Shown piece after piece: positions 32,648 to 40,991 of a stretch of DNA of 64,000 nt. The position numbers and the translations under genes were made by a program. Each line of letters begins with the position of its first letter. The stretch's first letter is position 1. The notes beneath the pieces were generated by a model. The model saw only the letters and a program-made list of their open reading frames with translations, searched no databases and was not told where the DNA came from. Source of the stretch: Pseudomonas entomophila (GTDB taxonomy: Bacteria; Pseudomonadota; Gammaproteobacteria; Pseudomonadales; Pseudomonadaceae); the NCBI RefSeq assembly GCF_023277925.1, contig NZ_CP063832.1, positions 1,240,001-1,304,000 of the forward strand. The letters run 5' to 3'.

Positions 32648-34189
32648 ATGAACATCGCCAACTGGCTGTGCGACACGGCCCAGCGCTGGCCGCAACGCGC
32701 GGCGCTGTTCGAGGGCGCGCGCCAGGTGGCCGATTACCAGGCGTTCGCCGCGCGGGCCCGTGCTCGGGCCCTGCAACTGCGTCACGAATACGGCATCTCA
32801 CCGGGCGACCGGGTGGCGCTGCTGATGAAGAACAGCTGCGGCTACCTGGAACTGCTGTACGCCATCTGGTGGAGCGGGGCGGTGGCGGTGCCGATCAACA
32901 GCAAGCTGCACGCCCTGGAAGCCGCCTGGATTGCCGGCAATGCCGGGGCCTGGCTGATCTATACCGATGACGGCCAGGTGTTCGATGGTATCGCCTTGCC
33001 GCTCGGTTGCCGGGAACTGGCCGCGTCCGGGCTGGGCGAACTTCAGCAGGTGGCGGGTGAGGAACTGCTGCGGCCGCACCCGCGCACAGACGCCGACCTG
33101 GCCTGGCTGTTCTACACCTCTGGCACCACCGGGCGCTCCAAGGGGGTGAAGCTGTCCCATGGCAACCTGGTCGCCATGTCCCTGTGCTACCCGCTGGATG
33201 TGGACACGGTGGGCGCGGACGATGCGGTGGTGTATGCCGCGCCGATCTCCCACGGCGCCGGGCTCTACAACTTCATCCATGTGCGCTGCGGCGCCCGGCA
33301 TGTGGTGCCCGCGTCGCGCGGGTTCCAGGCGGCGGAGCTGTTCGAGTTGGCCCAGGCGCTGGGCAATGTCAGCCTGTTCGCCGCGCCAACCATGGTCAAG
33401 CGCATGGTCGAGCAGGCCCGGCAGCAGGGCTATGGCGGCGAAGGGCTGAAGACCATCGTCTACGGCGGCGGGCCGATGTACCTGGCCGACCTCGAACAGG
33501 CTTTGGACACCTTCGGCCCGCGCCTGGTGCAGATCTACGGCCAGGGCGAGTGCCCCATGACCATCAGCGCGCTGTCCCGCGAAGCCATCGCCGACCGTGC
33601 CAACCCCGATTGGCCGCGCATCGCCGCCTCGGTGGGGCGTGCCCAGGCCTGTGTCGAGGTGCAGGTGCTGGGGGCTGACGGACGCCCCTTGCCGCCTGGG
33701 GAAGCCGGCGAGATCGCCGTGCGCGGCGCGCCGGTGATGCAGGGCTATTGGGACAATCCGCAGGCCACCCGCGCCGCCCTGGTGGACGGCTGGCTGCTGA
33801 CCGGCGACATTGGCCAGCTCGACGAGCAGGGCTACCTGACCCTCACCGACCGCAGCAAGGATGTGATCATCTCCGGTGGCAGCAACATCTACCCCCGGGA
33901 AGTGGAAGAGGTGCTGATGCAGCACCCCGGCGTATTCGAAGTGTGCGTGGTGGGTGAGGCCGACCCCGAATGGGGCGAGTCGGTGGTAGCCTTCGTGGTG
34001 CCGCGCAAGCCGGGTTGCCTACAGGCCCAGGCGCTCAACGACTGGTTCCTGGCGCGCATGGCCTCGTTCAAGAAACCGAAAAAATACCAGTTCTGCACAG
34101 AGCTGCCGAAAAACAGCTATGGCAAGATTCTCAAGACCCGCGTGCGCCAGTGGCTGCAAGACCCGAAAGGGGCCTTGAGCAGCCCCTGA
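32648..34189 (+). CDS. acyl-CoA synthetase / AMP-dependent ligase
   Basis: 513 residues, ANL superfamily. Phosphate loop FYTSGTTGRSKGVKLSHGN, then YGQGECPMT, LTGDIGQLDEQGYL, DRSKDVIISGGSNIYPREVEE and the C-terminal PKNSYGKILK with the catalytic lysine. Activates an organic acid to its CoA ester; with the thiolase and transporter it suggests uptake, activation and cleavage of one acid. The acid cannot be named. Starts two bases after the thiolase stop, so it is translationally coupled. Confidence 0.88.
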   Translation: MNIANWLCDTAQRWPQRAALFEGARQVADYQAFAARARARALQLRHEYGISPGDRVALLMKNSCGYLELLYAIWWSGAVAVPINSKLHALEAAWIAGNAGAWLIYTDDGQVFDGIALPLGCRELAASGLGELQQVAGEELLRPHPRTDADLAWLFYTSGTTGRSKGVKLSHGNLVAMSLCYPLDVDTVGADDAVVYAAPISHGAGLYNFIHVRCGARHVVPASRGFQAAELFELAQALGNVSLFAAPTMVKRMVEQARQQGYGGEGLKTIVYGGGPMYLADLEQALDTFGPRLVQIYGQGECPMTISALSREAIADRANPDWPRIAASVGRAQACVEVQVLGADGRPLPPGEAGEIAVRGAPVMQGYWDNPQATRAALVDGWLLTGDIGQLDEQGYLTLTDRSKDVIISGGSNIYPREVEEVLMQHPGVFEVCVVGEADPEWGESVVAFVVPRKPGCLQAQALNDWFLARMASFKKPKKYQFCTELPKNSYGKILKTRVRQWLQDPKGALSSP

Positions 34190-34231
34190 AACACGCTATT
34201 CATGGACAGCAACACGACAGGAGTTCCCTTG

Positions 34232-35572
34232 ATGGGCATGTCACCCAGCACCCCCCAGCGCCAGCGGCGCCGGGCGTTTCTCGGCGCCACCACCGGCCAC
34301 TTGATCGAGTGGTATGACTACGGCGTCTACGGCTTCCTGGCCTTGTATATCGGCAAGGCCTTCTTCGTCTCCGACGACCCCACCAGCAGCCTGCTGGCCA
34401 GCTTCGCAGCCTTTGCCCTGAGCTTCTTCATCCGCCCCCTGGGCGGTTTGTTCTTCGGCCCCCTGGCAGACCGCATCGGCCGCCGCCGCACACTGATCAC
34501 GGTGCTGGTGCTGATGGCCGGCTCCACTTTCCTGCTCGGCCTGTTGCCAACCTACGCCAGCATCGGCATCGCCGCGCCGGTGATCTTGGTGCTGATCCGC
34601 TGTGTGCAGGGCTTCTCCGCTGGCGGCGAGATCGGCACCATCACCAGCTTCATTTCCGAATACGCCGGCCCCGGGCGCCGTGGCTTCGCCACCTGCTGGC
34701 TGATGGTCACCGCAGTGCTTGGCCTGCTGCTGGGCGGCGCCGTGGCCAACGGCATGACCTGGGCCCTGGGCGCCGAGCTGATGCAGGACTGGGGCTGGCG
34801 GATTCCGTTCCTGCTTGCCGGGCCCCTGGGCTTCATTTCGCTGTATATCCGCCTGAAGCTGGAAGACAGCCCGGAGTTCATCGCCCTGGTGGAGGCCGGA
34901 GAAACCTCCAAGGCGCCGCTGCGCGAGGTGTGGCAGTGGAAGCGCGCGATCGCCCTGGTGTTTTTCATCATCACCCTGCACAGCTCGATCTTCTACCTGG
35001 TGCTGACCTTCGCCTCGACCTACATGTCCAATACCCTCAAGTTCGACAGCGGCACCACGTTGCTCTATGTGTTCGTCGCCAGCCTGTCGGCGGCGGTGGT
35101 GATGCCGTTTGGCGGCGCCTTCACCGACCGCTACGGGCGCAAGCCGTTCCTGATGGTGATCGGTGTCCTGGCGACCCTGGCCATGTACTGGTTCTTCAAG
35201 GCAGCGCCCGGCGCCAAACCGGCCACCTTGTTCTGGCCGCTGATGGCGGTGGCGATCCTGTTCGGGCTGTATGCGTCGTCGACCTATGCGTTGATGAGCG
35301 AGCTGTTGCCGACGCGCATTCGCTCCACCGGTATCGCCATGGCCTACAACATTCCTGTGGCGGTGTTCGGCGGCAGCGCGCCATTGATTTCCACCTGGCT
35401 GATCAAGGTGACCGGCGACATCACCGCGCCCTGGTATTTCTATGTGGCGACCGGGGTGGCGTCGTTGATTGCGCTGGTGGTGCTGCGCAAGGAAGATTTC
35501 GTGGCGTGTGCCCATGACGCGTCGCAGTCGGGCAATGTTGAACCGAGCCCTTTGAACCTGCGTTCGGTTTGA
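34232..35572 (+). CDS. MFS transporter, metabolite:H+ symporter (MHS) family
   Basis: 446 residues from the ATG at 34232, which has AGGAG 8 bases upstream. About 12 membrane segments. MHS/KgtP marks: GHLIEWYDYGVYGFLA at the first segment, GPLADRIGRRRTLITVLVLMAGSTF in loop 2-3, QGFSAGGEIG and the SELLPTRIRSTGIA motif near segment 10. Family members carry dicarboxylates, proline-betaine or aromatic acids; here it is probably the uptake system for the substrate of the ligase. Followed by a REP-like palindrome. Confidence 0.87.
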   Translation: MGMSPSTPQRQRRRAFLGATTGHLIEWYDYGVYGFLALYIGKAFFVSDDPTSSLLASFAAFALSFFIRPLGGLFFGPLADRIGRRRTLITVLVLMAGSTFLLGLLPTYASIGIAAPVILVLIRCVQGFSAGGEIGTITSFISEYAGPGRRGFATCWLMVTAVLGLLLGGAVANGMTWALGAELMQDWGWRIPFLLAGPLGFISLYIRLKLEDSPEFIALVEAGETSKAPLREVWQWKRAIALVFFIITLHSSIFYLVLTFASTYMSNTLKFDSGTTLLYVFVASLSAAVVMPFGGAFTDRYGRKPFLMVIGVLATLAMYWFFKAAPGAKPATLFWPLMAVAILFGLYASSTYALMSELLPTRIRSTGIAMAYNIPVAVFGGSAPLISTWLIKVTGDITAPWYFYVATGVASLIALVVLRKEDFVACAHDASQSGNVEPSPLNLRSV

Positions 35573-35577
35573 TCCCG

Positions 35578-35625
35578 TGTAGGCGCCGGCCTTGCCTGCT
35601 TCGCCAGCAAGCTGGCTCCTACAGG
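35578..35625. repeat. imperfect REP palindrome after the MHS gene
   Basis: TGTAGGCGCCGGCCTTGC and the inverse-like GCAAGCTGGCTCCTACA with mismatches. Likely end of the thiolase operon transcript. Confidence 0.55.
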
Positions 35626-35718
35626 AGAAATTCATCCGTCTTGACAGGAACTTGATAAACCCTGAAAGGAACGTTGAACGTCCCTCGCTAGCATGTTCCC
35701 CATACACACTAGCGAGTC

Positions 35719-36546
35719 ATGAACATGTTCGAATCGAAATCCATCAGAAAAGTCCTCGGCGCCTCGTTCGCCTTCAACGCGATCCTGGCATCGACCCAGG
35801 CCGGCGCGACTGAAAAAAACGCGCAGGACAGCATCTGGGGTGACGAAACCAAAGTGACCGCAGGCTTCGCCCTGCACACCGCGCCGCGCTACTTCGGCGC
35901 CAAGGGCAGCCAGGGTCACTTGCTGCCATCGGTCACCGTCGAGCGCGGCATCTTCTTCGCCGACAGCCTGTCGGGCGTGGGCGTACAGTACCAGTCCGAC
36001 AATGGCTTCAGCGCCAGCGCCGCCCTGGGCTACGACTTCGGTCGCGCCGACGGCGACAGCAAGTACCGCAATGGCTCGGACAGGCTGAAGGGGATGGGCG
36101 CGGTAGGGGGCGCGACAGTGGTCGACATCAACCTGGCCCAGCAGATTCTGCCCTGGCTGGCGGTCACCGCCGAGGCAGAATTGCGTACTGGTGGCTACAA
36201 GCGTGGCGACCGCTATCAGTTCGGCTTGCTGAGCACGTTGCACCAGAGCGACCGCGACACCGTCACCTTGAGCCTCAACGGCCATGCGGGGCAGGCGAAG
36301 TACAACCAGACCTACTTCGGCGTCACCGCCCAGCAAAGCGAGAACACGGTGTTCGAGCGCTTCAAGGCGGACCAGGGCATCTACGCCTACTCCAGCGAAC
36401 TGTCGTGGATGCACCAGTTCGACCAGCACTGGTCGACCGTCGCCAGCGTGAATGTCATGCACTACACCGACCAGGTGCGCCAGAGCCCGATCATTCGCCA
36501 GGACACGCCGGTGACGTCGACCTTCGGTGTGCAGTACGTGTTCTGA
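35719..36546 (+). CDS. MipA/OmpV family outer membrane protein
   Basis: 275 residues. Signal peptide to about residue 30 (ILASTQAGA), then a beta-barrel with MipA features: VTAGFALHTAPRYFGAKGSQGHLLPSVTVERG, DSLSGVGVQYQSDNGFSASAALGYDFGR and a C-terminal aromatic residue (FGVQYVF). MipA-like proteins scaffold murein enzymes or act as adaptive porins. Weak GCGAG before the ATG; a second ATG lies two codons later. The region ahead has no other gene. Convergent with the VOC gene, four bases apart. Confidence 0.82.
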   Translation: MNMFESKSIRKVLGASFAFNAILASTQAGATEKNAQDSIWGDETKVTAGFALHTAPRYFGAKGSQGHLLPSVTVERGIFFADSLSGVGVQYQSDNGFSASAALGYDFGRADGDSKYRNGSDRLKGMGAVGGATVVDINLAQQILPWLAVTAEAELRTGGYKRGDRYQFGLLSTLHQSDRDTVTLSLNGHAGQAKYNQTYFGVTAQQSENTVFERFKADQGIYAYSSELSWMHQFDQHWSTVASVNVMHYTDQVRQSPIIRQDTPVTSTFGVQYVF

Positions 36547-36549
36547 TTC

Positions 36550-37011
36550 CTAAGGCGCGCGGAACGCGTCTTCGATAAAGGCCTCGAGCGCCTGCGCCTC
36601 GAGGATCTCGATCGAGAAATGCCCGAAGCGCTTGGGCAGCCAGAGGATGCGCGCACCGGCAGGGGATTGCAGGTGTGCGCGGGCCAGCGGGTTGCCATTC
36701 TCGTCTTCGGGCTGCACGCCGTTGGCCATCAGCTGGTCATAGGCCTGCTCGATGTCTGGCGTGGAGTAGCAGTGGCGGTAGATCATGCCTTCGCCGTGGG
36801 TATCCAGCAGGTCCTTCAGGTTGCCTGTCAACGGCTGGACCAGCATGAAGCGTTCCTGGCCGAGCAGGGCGATCGCGTAGCGCACGTGCAGGCCGCCGCG
36901 TTCCCACACCAGTGTCCTGGAGATGCGAGCGCCCAGCACCTGGGCGTAATAGCCGCAGGCGGCCTCAAGGTCGGTGACCAGCACATCGACATGGCTGAAC
37001 GTCAGGTCCAT
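36550..37011 (-). CDS. VOC (glyoxalase/dioxygenase fold) protein
   Basis: 153 residues with one vicinal-oxygen-chelate module pair: FSHVDVLVTDLEAACGYYAQVLGARISRTL at the N-terminus with a metal-type histidine, and a second half ending in RFGHFSIEILEAQ. Some family ligand positions are present (His near residue 7, Glu near the end). Enzyme role unknown; could be a lyase or a drug-binding protein. Probably transcribed with the DUF2986 gene upstream. Confidence 0.78.
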   Translation of the reverse strand: MDLTFSHVDVLVTDLEAACGYYAQVLGARISRTLVWERGGLHVRYAIALLGQERFMLVQPLTGNLKDLLDTHGEGMIYRHCYSTPDIEQAYDQLMANGVQPEDENGNPLARAHLQSPAGARILWLPKRFGHFSIEILEAQALEAFIEDAFRAP

Positions 37012-37038
37012 CGCATTGCGCTCCAGCTGCGGCTGCGC

Positions 37039-37212
37039 TCAGGGCTGCGCCGGTGTGTCGGGGGTCGGTTCGGCCTGTTGGCTGGCCTCGGCAGCCAGCT
37101 TCGCCCGGTCGGCCTTGGAAATGTAGGTGTTGCGGTTTTTCGGCGCCAGCTTGGCGCTGGCCTTCTTGGCGTGGGCTTTCAACAGCTGGTTGATCTTTTT
37201 GCGACGGTTCAT
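37039..37212 (-). CDS. DUF2986 small basic protein
   Basis: 57 residues: MNRRKKINQLLKAHAKKASA, then KLAPKNRNTYISKADRAKLA and an acidic/proline tail (QAEPTPDTPAQP). The basic N-terminal pattern is that of DUF2986. It is too short for most open-frame lists. Function unknown; the charge suggests nucleic acid or ribosome binding. Ends 28 bases before the VOC gene start. Confidence 0.78.
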   Translation of the reverse strand: MNRRKKINQLLKAHAKKASAKLAPKNRNTYISKADRAKLAAEASQQAEPTPDTPAQP

Positions 37213-37411
37213 GTTCTGTGATCGATAAGAGGCGTTTGAAGACTGTACCCGAGGGCAGCGGAACGCGCGATTATACTTCGCCTTGGCCGCTGGCTGGCCA
37301 GCTCGGGCCGACCAGCCACTGACGAATCGTCACATTCGAGGCACACCATCGCCTGGCTGGTACTCAGCACACCCGCGCATGGAGCGCATCGAGCCTGACA
37401 AGGAGTTGATC

Positions 37412-38182
37412 ATGGGAAGTCAATCATTGCGTTCGGCCTGGATGAGCGCGCTGTTTTGGGGGGCGCTGGCAGCGTTTGCCAGCCAAGCCAGCGCCGAGCA
37501 AGTCTGTGCGTTGCCCGATACCGTGGAACCCGCGCCGCCACGCCCGGTGGACTACGTCAACAAGGACCTGCCCACGGACTACCTGGCCCTGGTGCTGTCC
37601 TGGTCGCCGGAGCACTGCGAGGCCCAGCGCAACAAACCCAAGGCGCAACGCGAGAAACACGCCTTCCAGTGTTTCTCTGGCAACCGCTTCGAATGGGTGG
37701 TGCATGGCCTGTGGCCGCAGAACGGCTATGCCCGCTCCGACCGGGATCATCCGCGTAACTGCCAGAGCGTCGGCTCGCTGCCGGCCGCGCTGGTCAAGCA
37801 GCACCTGTGCATGATGCCGGGCGCGGACCTGATGCAGAACGAATGGCAGGCCCATGGCACTTGCGGCTGGTCGTCCCCCGATCGCTACTTCGCCGATATC
37901 CAGCGGGTGTACGACACGCTGCGCCGGCCCACCACGCAAGAGATGCTGGGTACCGACCCAGGCCCGAACCAGCTGGTGGAGACCAAGGCGAGCACGATCA
38001 AGCAGGCCTTCCTGTCGCGCAACCCGGCGCTGCCCGCTCAGAGCCTGCGGGTTTCGGTGGGTTCGGGTAACCGCTTGAAGGAGCTCTGGGTCTGCCTCGA
38101 CAAGCAGCTCGCGCCCATGCCGTGCCCGGCGGGCGGCACCCCTGACAGTCAGGCGATCAAGGTCCGGTCGCCTTATCAGTAG
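37412..38182 (+). CDS. ribonuclease T2 family periplasmic RNase
   Basis: 256 residues with signal peptide (cleavage about ASQASA-EQ, residue 28). Degrades RNA to 2',3'-cyclic nucleotides. Both catalytic segments are present: VVHGLWPQ with His98 (CAS I) and EWQAHGTCGW with Glu144 and His148 (CAS II). Several cysteines (for example EHCE, FQCF, NCQS, HLCMM, GTCG) suit the usual disulphides. The ATG at 37412 has AAGGAG upstream; longer frames lack a ribosome site. Name rna is used for the E. coli relative. Confidence 0.9.
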   Translation: MGSQSLRSAWMSALFWGALAAFASQASAEQVCALPDTVEPAPPRPVDYVNKDLPTDYLALVLSWSPEHCEAQRNKPKAQREKHAFQCFSGNRFEWVVHGLWPQNGYARSDRDHPRNCQSVGSLPAALVKQHLCMMPGADLMQNEWQAHGTCGWSSPDRYFADIQRVYDTLRRPTTQEMLGTDPGPNQLVETKASTIKQAFLSRNPALPAQSLRVSVGSGNRLKELWVCLDKQLAPMPCPAGGTPDSQAIKVRSPYQ

Positions 38183-38392
38183 CCGTTGGAGGCCACAGGC
38201 AATCTGAGTGGCGTCAGCCCGCCTGGTATCGACGATCGTGTCCCCGCCAGCCTCGGGCACGCCACCGGACATTTCTTTACGCATTCTTTATGCCAGGCAT
38301 TGTGCGTTGAGCCGATACTGGCGCCGTTTTTTCAAGCCCTCCGCATGCCTGCCTACACTCAGTATTTACGCGATACTGACGAGAAGTGATCT

Positions 38393-40294
38393 GTGAGCCA
38401 ATCCGCAATCGTTGAGCATCAATCCCATCCGAACAAGAGCACTGGGGCCGGCCTTCTGATCGCCGCTGTCGGGGTGGTCTATGGCGATATCGGCACCAGC
38501 CCCCTGTACACGCTCAAGGAGGTGTTCTCCGGACACTTCGGGGTGCAGGCCAACATCGAAGGGGTGCTGGGCATCCTGTCCCTGGTGTTCTGGTCGCTGA
38601 TCTGGGTGGTGTCGGTCAAGTACGTCCTGTTCATCCTGCGTGCCAGCAACCAGGGGGAAGGGGGGATCATGGCGCTGACCGCATTGGCCAGGCGGGCGGC
38701 ACGTCCTTATCCGCGGCTGAGCAGGGTGCTGGTGCTGCTGGGGCTGTTTGGCGCCGCGCTGTTCTATGGTGACAGCATGATTACCCCGGCCATTTCCGTA
38801 CTATCGGCGGTCGAGGGCTTGCAACTGGGCATCGACGGCATCGACCACTGGGTCGTGCCGTTGTCGGTGGTAGTGCTGGTGGGTCTGTTCGTGATCCAGA
38901 AGCACGGCACGGCACGCATCGGCATCCTGTTTGGGCCGGTCATGGTGCTGTGGTTCATGGTACTGGGGGGGCTCGGCGTCTACGGTATCGTGCAGCGGCC
39001 CGAGGTGCTGCAGGCACTCAATCCGGCATGGGCGGTACATTTTTTCGTCGCCCACCCAGGTGTCGGCGTCGCGATCCTGGGCGCGGTGGTACTGGCCCTG
39101 ACCGGTGCCGAAGCGCTCTACGCCGACATGGGCCACTTTGGCCGCAAGCCAATTTCCCGCGCGTGGTTCATCCTGGTACTGCCGGGTCTGGTGCTCAACT
39201 ATTTTGGCCAGGGCGCGCTGATCCTGAACAATCCGGCTGCCGTGCGCAACCCGTTCTACCTGCTGGCCCCCGAGTGGGCGCTGCTGCCAATGGTCGCCTT
39301 GGCCACCCTGGCCACGATCATCGCCTCGCAGGCGGTGATCTCCGGTGCTTTCTCGCTCACCCGCCAGGCCATCCAGCTGGGTTATGTACCGCGCATGTTC
39401 ATCCAGCACACTTCCAGCGAGGAGCAGGGGCAGATCTACATAGGCATGGTCAACTGGGCGTTGATGGTCGGCGTGGTGCTGCTGGTGGTCGGCTTCGAGT
39501 CTTCCAGCGCTCTGGCGGCAGCCTATGGCGTTGCGGTGACCGGTACCATGCTGATCACCACGCTGCTGGCCTCGGCGGTGGTGTTGCTGCTGTGGAAGAC
39601 CCCACGCTGGTTGGCCATTCCCTTTCTGCTGGGTTTCCTGCTGGTGGACGGCCTGTACTTCGCCGCCAACGCCCCGAAGATCCTCCAGGGCGGCGCCTTC
39701 CCGGTGATCGCCGGCCTGGCGCTGTTCATGCTGATGACCACCTGGAAGCGCGGGCGCAGCATCGTCGTCGAGCGGCTGGATGAAACTGCCTTGCCGCTGC
39801 CCTTGTTCATCGGCAGTGTGCAGGCGCAGCCACCCCATCGCGTGCAGGGCACGGCGGTGTTCCTCACCGCCCGGTCTGACGCGGTCCCCCATGCGTTGTT
39901 GCACAACCTGCTGCACAATCAGGTGCTGCACGAACAAGTGGTGTTGCTGACGGTAGTGTCGGAGGACTCGCCGCGGGTCACGGCCGACAAGCGTTTCGAG
40001 GTCGAGGCCTTTGGCCAGGGCTTCTTCCGGGTCAACCTGCACTTCGGTTTCATGGAGGAGCCTGACGTGCCCCTTGCCCTTAGCCAGAACAGCACGACGG
40101 AGCTGGACTTCAGCCCCATGCGCACCACCTACTTCCTGAGCCGGGAAACCGTGGTGCCGACCAAGCGGATCGGCATGGCCAAGTGGCGCGAGCACCTGTT
40201 CGCCTTTCTGCTGAAGAATGCCAACAGCAACTTGCGGTACTTCAAGCTACCGCTGAACAGGGTGATCGAGCTGGGTACCCAGGTCGAAATGTAA
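38393..40294 (+). CDS. kup: low-affinity K+ uptake protein Kup
   Basis: 633 residues, the normal length. [19 protein letters not shown] is the family signature at the first membrane segment; 12 segments in total, followed by a cytoplasmic tail of about 180 residues. H+/K+ symport for constitutive potassium uptake. Starts at GTG with GAGAAG upstream. Its end meets the end of kdpE 7 bases away, so the two potassium systems are convergent neighbours. Confidence 0.95.
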   Translation: MSQSAIVEHQSHPNKSTGAGLLIAAVGVVYGDIGTSPLYTLKEVFSGHFGVQANIEGVLGILSLVFWSLIWVVSVKYVLFILRASNQGEGGIMALTALARRAARPYPRLSRVLVLLGLFGAALFYGDSMITPAISVLSAVEGLQLGIDGIDHWVVPLSVVVLVGLFVIQKHGTARIGILFGPVMVLWFMVLGGLGVYGIVQRPEVLQALNPAWAVHFFVAHPGVGVAILGAVVLALTGAEALYADMGHFGRKPISRAWFILVLPGLVLNYFGQGALILNNPAAVRNPFYLLAPEWALLPMVALATLATIIASQAVISGAFSLTRQAIQLGYVPRMFIQHTSSEEQGQIYIGMVNWALMVGVVLLVVGFESSSALAAAYGVAVTGTMLITTLLASAVVLLLWKTPRWLAIPFLLGFLLVDGLYFAANAPKILQGGAFPVIAGLALFMLMTTWKRGRSIVVERLDETALPLPLFIGSVQAQPPHRVQGTAVFLTARSDAVPHALLHNLLHNQVLHEQVVLLTVVSEDSPRVTADKRFEVEAFGQGFFRVNLHFGFMEEPDVPLALSQNSTTELDFSPMRTTYFLSRETVVPTKRIGMAKWREHLFAFLLKNANSNLRYFKLPLNRVIELGTQVEM

Positions 40295-40301
40295 GGCGCG
40301 C

Positions 40302-40991
40302 TCAGGGGATAAACCGGTAGCCCACGCCGGTTTCCGTCACCAGGTGGCGGGGCTGCGAGGGATCGACCTCGACCTTCTTGCGCAACCCGCCCATGAACAC
40401 CCGCAGGTAGGGGGTGTCGGTGGTGTGCGAGGGCCCCCAGACCGCCTTGAGTAGTTGCATATGGGTCAGCACACGGTTCGGGTGCGAGCACAGGTGCACC
40501 AGCAGGCGATATTCCAGCGGGGTCAGGTGCAGGGGCGCGCCTGATCGTTCGACGATGCGTCGTTCCAGGTCGATGCGCACCTCGCCGAATGCCAGCACGG
40601 CGGTACTCTCAGTCTCCTTGGTGTGACGACGCAGCAGGGCGCGCACGCGGGCAAGCAGTTCGCCGGTGCCGAAGGGCTTGACCAGGTAGTCGTCGGCACC
40701 GGTGTCCAGGGCCAGGATCTTGTCGGCCTCTGCGCCCCGCGCCGACAACACGATGATCGGCACCTGGGACCAGTTGCGCACATCGCGGATCAGGTCGACA
40801 CCGTCCCCGTCGGGCAGGCCAAGGTCGAGCACGATCAGGTCAGGGCCTCGGGTCCCGGCATCGACCAGGCCACGATGGAAAGTGTCGGCTTCGAACACCA
40901 CCAGCCCCTCGGTCTGCAGCGCCATGCGCACAAAGCGTCGTATTTCCTTCTCGTCCTCGATGACCAGCACCTGGGATACCGATTCGTTCAC
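40302..40991 (-). CDS. kdpE: KdpE response regulator
   Basis: 229 residues, OmpR/PhoB type. Receiver domain with phosphorylation Asp in LIVLDLGLPDGDG, then LLSARGAEADKI and KPFGTGELLARVRALLRR; winged-helix C-terminal domain (LTPLEYRLLVHLCSHPNRVLTHMQLLKAVWG, GGLRKKVEVDPSQPRHLVTETGVGYRF). Activates kdpFABC at low potassium. Starts at a GTG overlapping the kdpD stop (GTGA). A longer frame upstream is not supported by family length. Confidence 0.95.
   Translation of the reverse strand: MNESVSQVLVIEDEKEIRRFVRMALQTEGLVVFEADTFHRGLVDAGTRGPDLIVLDLGLPDGDGVDLIRDVRNWSQVPIIVLSARGAEADKILALDTGADDYLVKPFGTGELLARVRALLRRHTKETESTAVLAFGEVRIDLERRIVERSGAPLHLTPLEYRLLVHLCSHPNRVLTHMQLLKAVWGPSHTTDTPYLRVFMGGLRKKVEVDPSQPRHLVTETGVGYRFIP

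Noticed and set aside
34241..35707. 488-codon minus-strand frame opposite the MHS transporter
   Set aside because: Gln/Gly/Glu-rich shadow of membrane helices; the plus strand shows MHS motifs and AGGAG.
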